Notes: a model not told the origin generated them from the sequence alone. A stretch of DNA of 64,000 nt from Atlantibacter hermannii (GCA_900635495.1 LR134136.1:1426001-1490000); one strand, 5' to 3'. Positions 18,180 through 28,297 are shown, numbered from the stretch's first letter. Numbers and translations are program-made.

Positions 18180-20771
18180 ATGTCAGCTTTGCATCCGAAA
18201 TATTTCAAAGTAAAAAAACTGCCATGCCTAATCTCATGTTTATTGGCGGTGGTTGCTTTTAATTCAAAATCTTACGCCAGAGATTATTTTAATCCCGTAT
18301 TACTGGAAATCGACAATCCAGGCGGACCAGACTCCAGTAAAGTTGACCTTTCTTCTTTTGAAAATGGCCAGCAGCAACCGGGTATTTATCACGTCGATCT
18401 CTACTTAAACAGAGATATGGTCGATACCTATGACATTCATTTTGAAGAGAAAGTGAATGCGGCTGGGGAAAAAGAACTCCAGCCTTGCCTGAGCGCTGAA
18501 CTGCTTAAGAAGCTGGGCGTCAAGGTCAATCTGTTTCCAGGCATTAAAGCGGATGACAAGTGTGTTTATCTGCCAGCGGTTATCCCGCAAGCTTCTGCGA
18601 ATTTGGTGTTTAATCAACAACGCCTGGATGTCAGCATCCCGCAAGCTGCCTTAGATCATACGGCCAGAAACTATATTCCCGCCCGAAAAGTGGGACTATG
18701 GTATACCCGCGCTGCTGGTTAATTATGATTTTAACGGCGTTAACAGCAAGGCCCGGGATAATCAGGGCGTGGATTACGACAACTATTATCTTAATTTGCG
18801 CTCCGGTATCAATTTAGGCACCTGGCGCTTACGTAACTATTCGACGTGGAGTCGTGATAGTGAGGGCGTTCAGCATTGGAATACCATCAACTCCTGGGTG
18901 CAAAAAGATATCCCTGCGTTACGCAGTCAGTTTGTCGCCGGGGAAAGCAGTTCTACCAGCGATGTGTTTGATAGCGTACCGTTTCGCGGAGCCCAGGTTG
19001 CGTCTGACGATGATATGTTGCCGGATAATATGACGGGATATTCACCGGTAGTGCGTGGTATTGCGAAAACCAACGCACAGGTGATTATTCGTCAAAACGG
19101 TTATGTCATTTATCAAAGTTATGTCGCGCCTGGCGCCTTTGAAATCAACGATCTTTATCCTGCCTCTGGCAGCGGTGATTTGTTTGTAACAATTAAGGAA
19201 TCGGATGGCAGTGAACGGTCATTCACTGTCGCCTATGCAGCTGTGCCTGTATTGCAAAGGGAAGGGCATCTCAAATATAGCCTTACGGCCGGTAAATATC
19301 GCTCTAACTCGAACAATGCCGAGGAGCCGATGTTCTATCAGGGCACGGTGATATACGGTCTTCCACATGGGGCGACGGTTTATAGCGGTTTACAGTATGC
19401 AGACAAATACCGTGCTCTGGTTCTGGGCTGGGGTCAAAACCTCGGCGCGATTGGCGCCATTTCAGCTGACGTCACGCAAGCCAATACGCAGCGGTCAGCA
19501 TCAGGTGATGCCAACGGACAGTCGTGGCGGCTGAGATATGGTAAAAACTTTGTTGATACCGGCACTAACTTCTCTCTGGCCAGCTACCGCTACTCGACAA
19601 AAGGTTTCTATACCTTCCAGGAAGCGATGGAAGGTTATAGCGGTAACAGTGATTATTACAACGATCACAAACGTAGCCGCATGGATGTGACTTTAAGCCA
19701 GAATATTGGGCCGTCGCTGGGTTCAATATCGTTAAGTTTGATTAAAGAAAATTACTGGAATCGCAACCGGGATATGAAATCCGCGAGCGTGGGTTATAAC
19801 AATAACTATGGCGGTGTGAGCTATAGCGTTAACTATTCCTATAACAAAAAATGGTTATGACCAGGATGGTCAACAGATGGATCAGGCCGACCATATGTTC
19901 GCCATTAATGTTAACGTGCCGCTGAGCATATTTGACAGAAATACCCGCGCCTGGGCCAGCTGGAATATGAGCAGCAGTAAAAATGGCAGCACCGTTAATA
20001 ACGTGGGCATTAACGGAACATTGTTGGATGGCAATAACCTTAGCTATAGCGTTAACCAAACCTACACTTCACAGGATCATGTTTATGGTGGTTATGCGAA
20101 CCTGGGGTATACCGGGGAAAGAGGGAGACTGTCGGGCAATTATGCCTATGATAAGCATCAACAAACATTAAATTATGATCTTCGCGGCGGACTGCTCCTG
20201 CATGAGAATGGCTTAACGTTATCTCAGGAGATGGACGAAACCGTTGCGCTTATTAAAGCCCCGGACACGCATGGCGCTCGTATCAGTAATAATTTAGGCG
20301 TTAGTACCGATACACGCGGCTACGCCGTTATTCCTTATCTCACTCCCTACCGGGAAACCGACATTGAGTTAGATACCGAGACTTTAAATGATGATGTGGA
20401 TACCACCATCAGCTCGCACAAAGTCATTCCGGCGAGAGGCTCTGTCGTGCGTGTTGATTTTGATACCAAAGCGGGCCAGCGCGTGCTGTTTACGCTGATG
20501 ACTGAAGAAAATAAATATGTGCCCTTTGGCGCAATTGCTTCTGTTGACGGCAAAAAGAGCAACACCATATCGAACATTGTCGGCGATGGCGGTCAGATTT
20601 ATTTTAAGTGGTCTGGAAGACAGCGGCGCGCTGAGCGTCTCATGGGGTGAGGATGTCAAACAACAGTGTCATCTGAATTACGCACTGCCGCCTTTAGCGC
20701 CTGCTTCAGGTATTCAGATGGTCAAAGCCACTTGTCATTATAAAATTAACCGTTCCGGGAATCCGTCATGA
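18180..20771 (+). CDS. Fimbrial outer-membrane usher (FimD family, three frame breaks)
   Basis: Outer-membrane usher that polymerises and secretes the pilus. In order: signal peptide, N-terminal domain (DYFNPVLLEID, DVYLN-like HVDLYLNRDMVD), beta-barrel with plug (GYSPVVRGIAKTNAQVIIRQNGYVIYQ), and C-terminal domains ending in a cysteine pair (CHLNYALPP, KATCHY). Three extra bases break the frame: C at 18682-18684 (restores AEKWDYGIPALLVNYDFNG), A at 19846-19851 (restores YNKNGYDQDG) and T at 20602-20605 (restores YLSGLEDSGALSVSWG). Repaired length is 862 residues, normal for the family. Either an inactivated usher or, more likely given the pattern across the window, sequencing error. Confidence 0.92.
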
Positions 20772-21858
20772 AAAAAGCCCTGAGCCTCCAAAAATATAGT
20801 TAAGCTTATCAAAGCCGGATGCATTGCGGGCACCATTTTGCCCGCAAGCGTTTACGCTTACGTGGGATTATGTCTGGTACCCGGATAACGGAGCTGCTGC
20901 ATTTACCTATGATATGGGGCAGAAAAAAGTTACCGATCCCGACATGAACGTACCCGGTCAGGTACCGGTGTTACGCAGCGGTTTTGTTATCAGCGGAACC
21001 TATTATGCTACCTGTAAATCGGGGTGTACGACCGCGACAAATAATAACCATACGTTCTTTACCGCTAAAGTGCCTGGGCTACAGCAGGTCGCTGTCAAAG
21101 ACGGGCTGACTTTTTACAAAGTAACTGAAAACCTGGCGGTGGCGATTGAGATAAAAACGCGTATTAGTAGTTCTACCTTTGTTAATAAGCCGCTTCCTTA
21201 TGAAGATGTCGATAACGGTCAGTCGACCGCGTCGACAGTTCATAAAGCTTTTAATACGGGCACGGAGGGAACGATATCATTAATGATTCTCAAGCCTTTC
21301 ATTGGCGAAAGTATAATTCCTCCGACCATTGTGGCATCGCTCTGGGGGACATTAAACCCTGCCTATCATGATGAATCCGCAGTACTGAGTCAGGTGAGTC
21401 TGAAAGGTTCGGTATTGGCCACCCAAACCTGTGACTTTACCAGCGGTAAAGTGATTAAAGTTGACTTTGGTAAAATTATGCTGCCAGAGATAGCCGCCAA
21501 AGGACCCGTAAACGGTAGAAATAAACTGATCAATCTGGATATCAAATGTACCAATATCTCATCCGGTGTTGCCGTAAAAATGAGATTAAATGGCGAGCAG
21601 GATGCGAATGATCCGAATTATTTGAAAACGACGAATCCCGACGTTGGTATACGTATCACTGAACACGATTCAAATACGCCGATTTCGCCCGCTGGAGGCG
21701 TATTTCCTGCCAGCGGCAGTATTATAACTGACTACAGTGATTACACATCACAAACTGGCAATATTAAGCTTGATGCCGTACCGGTAAATACGACGGGAAA
21801 TAAACCTGGTCAGGGTGCGTTTAGCGCAACAAGTACCATAACTATTGAATTGCAATAG
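20768..21858 (+). CDS. Putative tip adhesin of the fimbria (two frame breaks)
   Basis: About 362 residues after repair, larger than a pilin and so probably a two-domain adhesin. An N-terminal lectin-like domain of unknown ligand is followed by a pilin domain from about TCDFTSGKVIKVDFGKI to the donor strand ending TITIELQ. ATG 20768 overlaps the usher stop. An extra base near 20790-20801 (most simply an A in the A5 run) and an extra G at 20864-20866 must be removed to connect the signal peptide (hydrophobic core AGCIAGTILPAS) to the mature protein. The exact cleavage region is therefore uncertain. Identity is inferred from size, position and C-terminal domain; I do not recognise the lectin domain. 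Confidence 0.75.
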
Positions 21859-21880
21859 TCGCGGAGCCGAAAGGACAATA

Positions 21881-22424
21881 ATGAAAACTTTAAATGTAGG
21901 TAATTTTGGATATAAAAAAGTATTTCTTTTATTAGTGGTTCTGGTAAGCTTTACTTCGAATGCGGATTCAACGGCAACATTACAATTTACTTATAGTATT
22001 GAAGCTGCACCTTGCAATGTGGTTATTAATGGCGGCGAGGGCGATCAAAATACGGCTTATATAAATCTGGGGTGATATCCCTTCACAGAATTTAAATAAG
22101 CCTGGCGATGCATCTGAATGGAAGAATTTTTCGATTGAATTAAGGAATTGCCCGCAAACGACAGAGAAATATACTGCAAACTTTGACGGCGCACCTGCTA
22201 ATGCAGACGCGACTAAATATAATAATGATGGATCGGCGTCGCATGTAGAAGTGGAATTGCAGTCTCAGGCCGGGGATATCCTCGACGATAATAGTACCTT
22301 AACGGGCAATATTGTTGATTCATCGGCAATACTGAATCTGCGTACGCGCGCATATTCAACCGAAGGCGGAGCGACGGGTGGTGGAATACATAGCGCAATC
22401 CAGTTAACTTTTACTTACAGCTAA
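21881..22424 (+). CDS. Minor fimbrial subunit (one frame break)
   Basis: Pilin-family protein of 180 residues after repair. The signal peptide ends near VSFTSNADS, cysteines sit in EAAPCNVVING and RNCPQTTEKY, and the C-terminal donor strand reads AIQLTFTYS. An extra G in the run 22069-22072 stops the frame at 22076; five-base-free reading restores INLGDIPSQNL. It follows the adhesin gene by 22 bp and is likely an adaptor like FimF/FimG. Confidence 0.85.
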
Positions 22425-22439
22425 AATACGGGGTGGGAT

Positions 22440-22949
22440 ATGCGAAGCTTATTAAGCATTAGTTTTTTGATTTTATTACTCCCTGTATTTAATGTTAGCG
22501 CGATAACGCTTGATATTAGTGGCAATGTTATTGCCTTTCCGTGTGAAGTTGATGTGGATTCTGTCAATAAAACCGTGGACCTGGGAACGGCAAGCGTTTC
22601 AGGATTAACCGAGCCGGGCAGTGGGCATACCTGGAAATCATTTGATATTAAAGTGGTTAATTGTCCGGAATCGGTAAATGCCATTACCGCAACGTTTTCT
22701 GGCGTGCCTTCAGGCGTGGCGGGCGATCTGTACGCGAATACCGGCGATGCAACCAATGTCGCAGTCCAGGTGGCGCAACGTAACAATACGGCGCTTATTC
22801 AGGGGAATGGCAGCACCATGAAGGTCAACGTTGATAGTGCAACTCACGAAGCATTATTTCCTCTGGTCGCAAGAATGTATAGTGAACAGGGAAATGCGCA
22901 AAGTGGCACGCTGGCAAGCGTAATGGAATTAAATTTTAGTTATCCATAA
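22440..22949 (+). CDS. Minor fimbrial subunit (FimF/FimG-like)
   Basis: Intact pilin-family protein of 169 residues. Signal peptide MRSLLSISFLILLLPVFNVSA, first cysteine in VIAFPCEVDVDS, second in VVNCPESVN, and donor strand MELNFSYP at the end. Last gene of the fimbrial operon. Having two minor pilins after the adhesin differs from the E. coli fim order, where the adhesin gene is last. Confidence 0.9.
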   Translation: MRSLLSISFLILLLPVFNVSAITLDISGNVIAFPCEVDVDSVNKTVDLGTASVSGLTEPGSGHTWKSFDIKVVNCPESVNAITATFSGVPSGVAGDLYANTGDATNVAVQVAQRNNTALIQGNGSTMKVNVDSATHEALFPLVARMYSEQGNAQSGTLASVMELNFSYP

Positions 22950-22966
22950 AATATTGAATTACAGGT

Positions 22967-22982
22967 GGCGCTTTATCGCGCC
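22967..22982 (+). terminator. Short hairpin after the fimbrial operon
   Basis: GGCGC / GCGCC with a 6-base loop, 18 bp after the last pilin stop, without a T tract. Weak terminator at best. The remaining bases to 23062 hold AAGGAT, a plausible ribosome-binding site for the peptide gene. Confidence 0.35.
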
Positions 22983-23062
22983 GCGCTCAGAATTGAATAG
23001 TAGATGCTATTCATACCCTCCCTTTTGGGAAAATAAATGAAACTTTTAAATATAAGGATTGT

Positions 23063-23275
23063 ATGATGAAAAAATTAGCTATGAATGACGTGATGGATGT
23101 TATTGGCGGTTGCTGCCAGACTTGCTCTATTACTTACAGCACCGTGTCTGTTAATGGTAATACTCCGGTTTGTGTTGAAACCACTACCTGCGTTGATAAA
23201 TACGGTCATGAAACCCGTACTGTAAACCAGGTTAATGCGGCATACTGCCCGTCCTCACCGAACGTACCAAACTAA
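23063..23275 (+). CDS. Double-glycine-leader cysteine-rich peptide (microcin-like precursor)
   Basis: A 70-residue peptide whose first 16 residues (MMKKLAMNDVMDVIGG) form a double-glycine leader of the kind cleaved by C39 peptidase exporters. Predicted core is 54 residues with six cysteines at 17, 18, 21, 37, 43 and 62, rich in Thr, Val and Asn and ending PSSPNVPN. AAGGA lies just upstream of two possible ATG starts (23063, 23066). Context strongly supports a secreted peptide: a hairpin follows the gene, then a DsbA-like protein, a C39 ABC exporter and further export and acyl-synthesis genes. It lacks the serine-rich C-terminal tail of siderophore microcins. I know no named homologue; antibacterial activity is inference. 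Confidence 0.85.
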   Translation: MMKKLAMNDVMDVIGGCCQTCSITYSTVSVNGNTPVCVETTTCVDKYGHETRTVNQVNAAYCPSSPNVPN

Positions 23276-23287
23276 TATTTACGCCAT

Positions 23288-23315
23288 GCCTGGCGCTTCA
23301 TTGCGCCAGGCTTTT
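23288..23315 (+). terminator. Attenuator-like hairpin after the peptide gene
   Basis: A perfect 9-bp stem (GCCTGGCGC / GCGCCAGGC), 6-base loop and four T directly after the peptide stop. Likely a leaky terminator giving more peptide message than downstream message, as is common in bacteriocin operons. Confidence 0.75.
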
Positions 23316-23341
23316 GACATTCAGGGAAAAGGGTAAACCTC

Positions 23342-24022
23342 ATGGGCAAAAGGAATTTCAAAACGCCAGTCATTTATGCCGCTCTGTTTATTATTATTTC
23401 TTGCGCCATTGCGTTTGCGGCAATGAAATATCTGTCGCCAACGGCATCCACGGCTGACAAGGACGAACTTCAGGATCTTGTTCAGCTTAGCGCAACAGAA
23501 GCTGCAGCAAGCCCGGTTGAGGATTCCGATTCACTGATCGAAATTTTTGCCTATGGCTGCCACTATTGCGCCATCAATGAAGATAATCTCAGCAAAATGG
23601 CCGCCAGACTTCCGGCAGGTAAATCATTTCGCCAGTTGCATCTCAGTCTTCCTGGGGCGGCATTCTCGCGTACAGACACCTTGTTCGCCACATTAACGGT
23701 TATGGGTATCGAAAAGCAGTACCGGGAAAAAATCTATCACGCCATTAATGAAGAGCACATTGATTTAGGTACGCAGGCCGTTCGTGATATGTGGCTGCAA
23801 AAAAACAATATCGACGTTGCTGCGTTCGATAAAGCAAGCACTTCCGCACAGACCCAGGCACTGCTTAACTATATGGCGAAAATCTCCGCATATTACAAAA
23901 TACGGGGCACGCCCACCTTTATTATCAATAAAAAATGGGTTGCGCTTCAGGATCGATCCTATCCGGCATTCAGCGATCACCTTCTTTCTCTGGTTGAAAA
24001 AGATTTGCCTCTGGAGAAGTAA
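23342..24022 (+). CDS. Membrane-anchored DsbA-like thiol oxidoreductase
   Basis: 226 residues: short basic N terminus, one membrane span at about residues 10-28, a linker, then a thioredoxin-fold domain facing the periplasm with the active site CHYC at 73-76 and a cis-proline loop IRGTPTFIIN. The sequence resembles DsbA rather than cytoplasmic thioredoxin. Lying directly between a six-cysteine peptide and its likely exporter, it probably oxidises or isomerises the peptide's disulfides after export. Intact; 7-base-spaced start overlaps nothing, and the stop is immediately followed by the next ATG. Confidence 0.85.
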   Translation: MGKRNFKTPVIYAALFIIISCAIAFAAMKYLSPTASTADKDELQDLVQLSATEAAASPVEDSDSLIEIFAYGCHYCAINEDNLSKMAARLPAGKSFRQLHLSLPGAAFSRTDTLFATLTVMGIEKQYREKIYHAINEEHIDLGTQAVRDMWLQKNNIDVAAFDKASTSAQTQALLNYMAKISAYYKIRGTPTFIINKKWVALQDRSYPAFSDHLLSLVEKDLPLEK

Positions 24023-24965
24023 ATGGTTCAAGTTTTTTTATGGCTCACTATTACCTGGAAAAACATTACTGATAAATTTATTTCTGCTGTGAAAATGTTT
24101 GTTTCTTTGCGGACGCGTATTTTGTGTATGCTTTTAGCGCGTTGCGATTACCAGCATATCGTTGCCTTCGCCAGGATATTGCATTTTTGTTTTCCTGCCC
24201 GCAGACAGGACAAATTATTACAACACGTTGCCAATGAAAACAGACGTTGTTTACTGGGCGAGCCAGGCACTCGCATAGATTACACATGGATTAACAAACG
24301 GCGCCGGATCCTTGAGCTTGCGGCTACCTGGGGCGCCAATCGCGCGTTACGGGATCAACTGGCAACGTGCACACAAGCGCTTAATGCCATCGTCGGCCCG
24401 CTACATGATGCGGGTTGCCCGGTGGTACTGGCGCCGTTACATATGGTGTCTGACGTGCTGGCTGGTATTGTTGGAAGCAATGTATATCCCGGCGAAGCGA
24501 CGATTATTGTCTCTTCCAGCGCTCAGCAGTTTCCACCGGGTAACGGGATACCAATAACCTATTGCTCAATCCATGACAATGAACACCAAATCGCCAGCAA
24601 TTTACTGATGTCACTTGAGCAGGCCGTTGAACATAAAAGAAATATCATGTTGTTTCCTGACATCACGCCAGATTTTACTCATCAGGCGAATATTTCTGGT
24701 TCGGCTAAAGCAAAACACGTTTTATTTAACCGCACGGCTCATCTGCATAATGGGATTGTTCGTATTAGCAGGATGATGGCGGCTCAGGTGGTGTTTTTTT
24801 TATCTTTATTATGACAAAGGTATCAAAATTTTTATTTACCCGCCGGTTAGCTACCGGGAGGTTAATCAGAAATTACCCGTCATTATTGAACAATCCATCG
24901 TTAACCACCCGGATGAGTGGTTATTGTGGCATACGCACTCTTTGTTTTTCTTCAATGAATGTTGA
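24023..24965 (+). CDS. Putative LpxL/HtrB-like acyltransferase (one frame break)
   Basis: About 313 residues once an extra T in the run 24794-24801 is removed, close to the 306 of LpxL. Resemblance to the lysophospholipid/lipid A acyltransferase fold is seen in CPVVLAPLHMVSDVLAGIVG (histidine followed by an acidic residue, although the spacing is H-x3-D rather than the usual H-x4-D/E), the middle NIMLFPDITPD, and the C-terminal NHPDEWLLWH, which mirrors the HPEQWLW end of LpxL-type enzymes. It abuts the DsbA-like gene (stop then ATG) and has no N-terminal membrane anchor that I can define. Family assignment is moderate; the acyl acceptor, perhaps the peptide, is speculation. Confidence 0.55.
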
Positions 24966-24974
24966 TAAAGGATT

Positions 24975-27122
24975 ATGAAAACAATTATTCCTGAAATGGT
25001 TTACCAGGGGGAAACGCATGAGTGCGGTTTGGCGTGCATTGCGATGCTGGCGGAAACTCAACACCTTAATGTTACGTTACCTGAACTTCGGGAAACTTTC
25101 CCTGCCTCTGAACACGGCACCTCTCTTGTAACGTTATGCAGCATACTGGAAGCGTTATCTGTACCGGTCTACCCGGTAGCATTTTCTTTTGACGAATTAG
25201 ATGCGTTACCGCTACCGGCTATTCTTCACTATGGCGCAAGCCATTACGTCTTGCTTGCCTACCGGAGAGGGAATTATGTTTGTGTCATGAATCCCGCTAT
25301 CGGCGAGCAAATACTGCCGCTGGCGGCGCTCAAGAGCCAAATTAGCGGCTATGCACTGGTGCTTGATAATAGCGCGCCGAAAGTACTTTCTCCGAAGATG
25401 GCTACACCGTCGCAGCGGTCAAAACGCCTGCAAAGCCTGAGCCTGGCGGAAACCGCGCGCATCCCCGGTATCTACGGGTTAATGTTATTTTCACTACTGG
25501 TTTCATTAACGCTTTTCGTCATGCCTGGCATGATTAATATGGCCATGAACCAGTTTTTTTCATCCACATCTGTTTCATCGTTCGACTGGCCGCTATTTTT
25601 GCTGATTTTTATTGGCTCAAGCGCGCTTGCCGTCGTCCTGCGTATCGTCACCGAACGGCTTGTTAAACGCTTTGTCATACTGCGCAGTACGATGGGGTTT
25701 TCTCATTTACTGGATAACAATCTGCGCTTTTTTGATAAGCGCTCTCCCGGTGATATCTTCAGCCGCTTCGCCGCCTGGCAAATGGGATTAGCGCGTAAAG
25801 CAGAACTGGATAACGGCTTACGCACGGACTGGATTATTGCGCTGATCGCGTTGGGCGTGATGTGTGCAATAAGTCCGCTGTTAGCGGCTATTTCTGGTGT
25901 GGGCGTGACGTTAATGGGTGCAGTCAGCGTTTGGGCTATTTATCGCGACCGTTTCTATACCCAGCAACTACAAACGAAAAGTGCTGAGCAGAATGATTTC
26001 ATTCTTGAAAGCATTCAGGGATTCTCCTGCATTAAATCTGCCGGACTGGAAAGTCAGCGTAAGAAAGAATTTGCGCGGTATACCTGGACGTTATTTACCT
26101 GGATCCAAAAGCAACGCATCTATGAGCAATATAAAGGCGCTATCTATCAGTTCATTGGCAGCGCTGAGATGGTGTTATTTATGGCGCTGGCCTTACCTTT
26201 GCTTCGCGAAGGCACAATAGGCATGGGCGCCTTCTTTGCCTACAGCTTTATTCGCCAGATTTTTACCTCCAACGTTACCAAAATATTCTGGTCGATTATC
26301 CAGAAGAATCAGCTTCATATTATCGATACCCGCGCGCAGGACTTATTCTCTCTTGATGAAGAAACGCCGCCGCAGCCAGTGCTTGATGTGCCGTCATTTA
26401 CGCATGAGGCCATCTTTCGTCACATCGATTTCCGTTATGACCGCGATAAGGTTTTACATCAGCTTTCCTTTTCGCTGAAGCAAGGACGGCGTATGGCGAT
26501 TGTGGGTGAGTCAGGCGCAGGTAAAACAACGTTGCTGAGAATACTGGTGGGCTTAATGCCGCCATCGGCGGGCGAAATTTCGCTGGATGGCAAAACAGTG
26601 ACGTCCCGGCAACTTGCAGCACTCGCTTTTTTACAGTCTCAGGAAGACATCCTCTTTCATGCTTCTGTTCAGGACAATATTACGTTGTTTGACGATCGGC
26701 TTGATGAGGCCAAACACAAACGCATTCGGGATGCTCTGGAAGGACTTCAACTGGATGAGGTCGTCAGCCAACTGCCTGGCGGACTCAACGCGTTAGTCCG
26801 TGAAAGCCACGTTGCCTTATCGGTAGGGCAGCGACAGCGGCTGTTGCTTGCCCGCGCCATGTACAGCAATAAACCGATCATGGTGCTTGATGAACCCACT
26901 GCAAGCCTTGACAGCGCAACCGCCTTCCACGTTATGCAGGCGTTGACCGATCACTGCCGCGCGACAGGGAAAACGCTGATTACCGTCACGCACAGCGAAG
27001 CGCTGTTGCCGCTGTTCGATGATGTATGGCGTCTGAAAAATGGCACGCTTGAGGCGGTAACGGACCTGTTAGCCTGGTCTGATGAAACGTGCGCAAACAG
27101 GGAGGTCGGCGTATGCAACTAA
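24975..27122 (+). CDS. C39-peptidase ABC exporter (CvaB/bacteriocin-type)
   Basis: 715 residues in three parts. The N-terminal C39 peptidase has Gln11, catalytic Cys17 (HECGLACIAM) and His90 (SHYVLL); the usual third residue Asp is Asn106 (MNPAIG). The transmembrane domain spans about 165-430. The nucleotide-binding domain has Walker A GESGAGKTT, signature LSVGQRQR and Walker B IMVLDEPTASLD. Such proteins cleave double-glycine leaders while exporting the peptide through the inner membrane. The Asn in place of Asp is unusual for the family but papain itself uses Cys-His-Asn, so activity is plausible. Nine bases after the acyltransferase gene; overlaps the MacA-like gene by 10 bp. Confidence 0.93.
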   Translation: MKTIIPEMVYQGETHECGLACIAMLAETQHLNVTLPELRETFPASEHGTSLVTLCSILEALSVPVYPVAFSFDELDALPLPAILHYGASHYVLLAYRRGNYVCVMNPAIGEQILPLAALKSQISGYALVLDNSAPKVLSPKMATPSQRSKRLQSLSLAETARIPGIYGLMLFSLLVSLTLFVMPGMINMAMNQFFSSTSVSSFDWPLFLLIFIGSSALAVVLRIVTERLVKRFVILRSTMGFSHLLDNNLRFFDKRSPGDIFSRFAAWQMGLARKAELDNGLRTDWIIALIALGVMCAISPLLAAISGVGVTLMGAVSVWAIYRDRFYTQQLQTKSAEQNDFILESIQGFSCIKSAGLESQRKKEFARYTWTLFTWIQKQRIYEQYKGAIYQFIGSAEMVLFMALALPLLREGTIGMGAFFAYSFIRQIFTSNVTKIFWSIIQKNQLHIIDTRAQDLFSLDEETPPQPVLDVPSFTHEAIFRHIDFRYDRDKVLHQLSFSLKQGRRMAIVGESGAGKTTLLRILVGLMPPSAGEISLDGKTVTSRQLAALAFLQSQEDILFHASVQDNITLFDDRLDEAKHKRIRDALEGLQLDEVVSQLPGGLNALVRESHVALSVGQRQRLLLARAMYSNKPIMVLDEPTASLDSATAFHVMQALTDHCRATGKTLITVTHSEALLPLFDDVWRLKNGTLEAVTDLLAWSDETCANREVGVCN

Positions 27123-28297
27123 TATCCGTCATAAAAAATATCCTGCGTCGTAAGCGGTGGCCGCTCCTTGCCGTTGCCTTGATAGTTGCGCTGGGCGTGT
27201 TCATGGCGCTCCGCATTTTCACTGCGCCTGTGCCCCGCGTGGTGAGTGAAGCCATCACCCGTGGAGACATCGAAAAAACGGTTCTGGCAACGGGGGTACT
27301 TGAACCTTCTGTGCAAGTTAACGTGGGCGCCCAGGTTAACGGACAATTGACCAGGCTCTACGTCAAACAAGGCGATCGGGTCGAAAAGGGGCAACTGCTG
27401 GCTGAGATCGACCCGACATTGCAGGAAAACGAACTGCAAACCGCCAAAGCCCAGCTTGATAACAGCCGTGCTCAGGAGCGTTCACATCGTGTCACGCTAC
27501 ATCAGTATTTTCTTGAATTGCAGCGTCAAACACAGATGGATACCCGCGGCGCGGCAGTAAAAAGTGAGTATGAGAAAGCCCGGGCGCAATATGACATGAT
27601 GCAGGAACAGCTGCGCATGGACCGCGCCCAGATAACCCAGGCGGAAATTGCCGTTAAGACTGCCAGCGCCAATCTGGGATATACCCGTATCCTGGCCCCG
27701 GTGAGCGGTGAAGTGTTGGGTATCGTGACCCGGGAAGGTCAAACAATCGTCTCTTCCCAGGTTGCCCCCACACTGTTAGTACTGGCGAACACCGACGTCA
27801 TGCGGGTGCGTACTCGTATCTCGGAAACCGACATTCTCAGGGTCGCGCCAGGTCAACCGCTGTGGTTTTACGTACTGGCGAACACGAACGAACGCTACCA
27901 CAGCGTACTGGGTGAAATTCAGTCAGCGCCGGATGAAGCTTTGCAGGATCAAGGTGCAGCGGGTTCTGGCAGCGGGCAGCCACGCTCCGCCATTTATTAC
28001 AATGGCGTGTTTGAGGTGGACAATCCCGATCATCGCCTGAAAACCTCAATGACGGCGCAGGTGTTTATCGTTACCTCTCAGGCAAAAAATGCGCTGCGTA
28101 TTCCTATTGCCGCGTTAGGGGTTTCGCTCGGTAAAGACCGTTATCAGGTTCAGGTGCAGCGCGGGGATGTCCTCGAAAGCCGCATTATCCGGACCGGCAT
28201 CAACGATCGGCAATTCGCTGAGGTGAAAGAAGGCCTGGCTGAAGGCGAACGGGTGGTGGTGTTAGGCGGCCACGCTGAACAGGGTGGCGCATCATGA
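27113..28297 (+). CDS. MacA-like periplasmic adaptor protein
   Basis: Membrane-fusion protein of about 394 residues. ATG 27113 follows a good GGGAGG site; an upstream GTG at 27089 would add eight residues. One N-terminal membrane span (WPLLAVALIVALGVFMAL), then the split biotinyl-lipoyl domain (VNVGAQVNGQLTRLYVKQGDRVEKGQLLAEID and LAPVSGEVLG), a coiled-coil hairpin between them, and beta-barrel and membrane-proximal domains. It resembles MacA rather than the HlyD/CvaA adaptors normally paired with C39 exporters. The stop overlaps the macB-like start (ATGA). Confidence 0.92.
   Translation: MQLISVIKNILRRKRWPLLAVALIVALGVFMALRIFTAPVPRVVSEAITRGDIEKTVLATGVLEPSVQVNVGAQVNGQLTRLYVKQGDRVEKGQLLAEIDPTLQENELQTAKAQLDNSRAQERSHRVTLHQYFLELQRQTQMDTRGAAVKSEYEKARAQYDMMQEQLRMDRAQITQAEIAVKTASANLGYTRILAPVSGEVLGIVTREGQTIVSSQVAPTLLVLANTDVMRVRTRISETDILRVAPGQPLWFYVLANTNERYHSVLGEIQSAPDEALQDQGAAGSGSGQPRSAIYYNGVFEVDNPDHRLKTSMTAQVFIVTSQAKNALRIPIAALGVSLGKDRYQVQVQRGDVLESRIIRTGINDRQFAEVKEGLAEGERVVVLGGHAEQGGAS

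Noticed and set aside
23063..23275. Siderophore-conjugated class IIb microcin
   Set aside because: No serine-rich C-terminal tail and no glycosyltransferase or esterase genes like those of the microcin E492/H47 loci.
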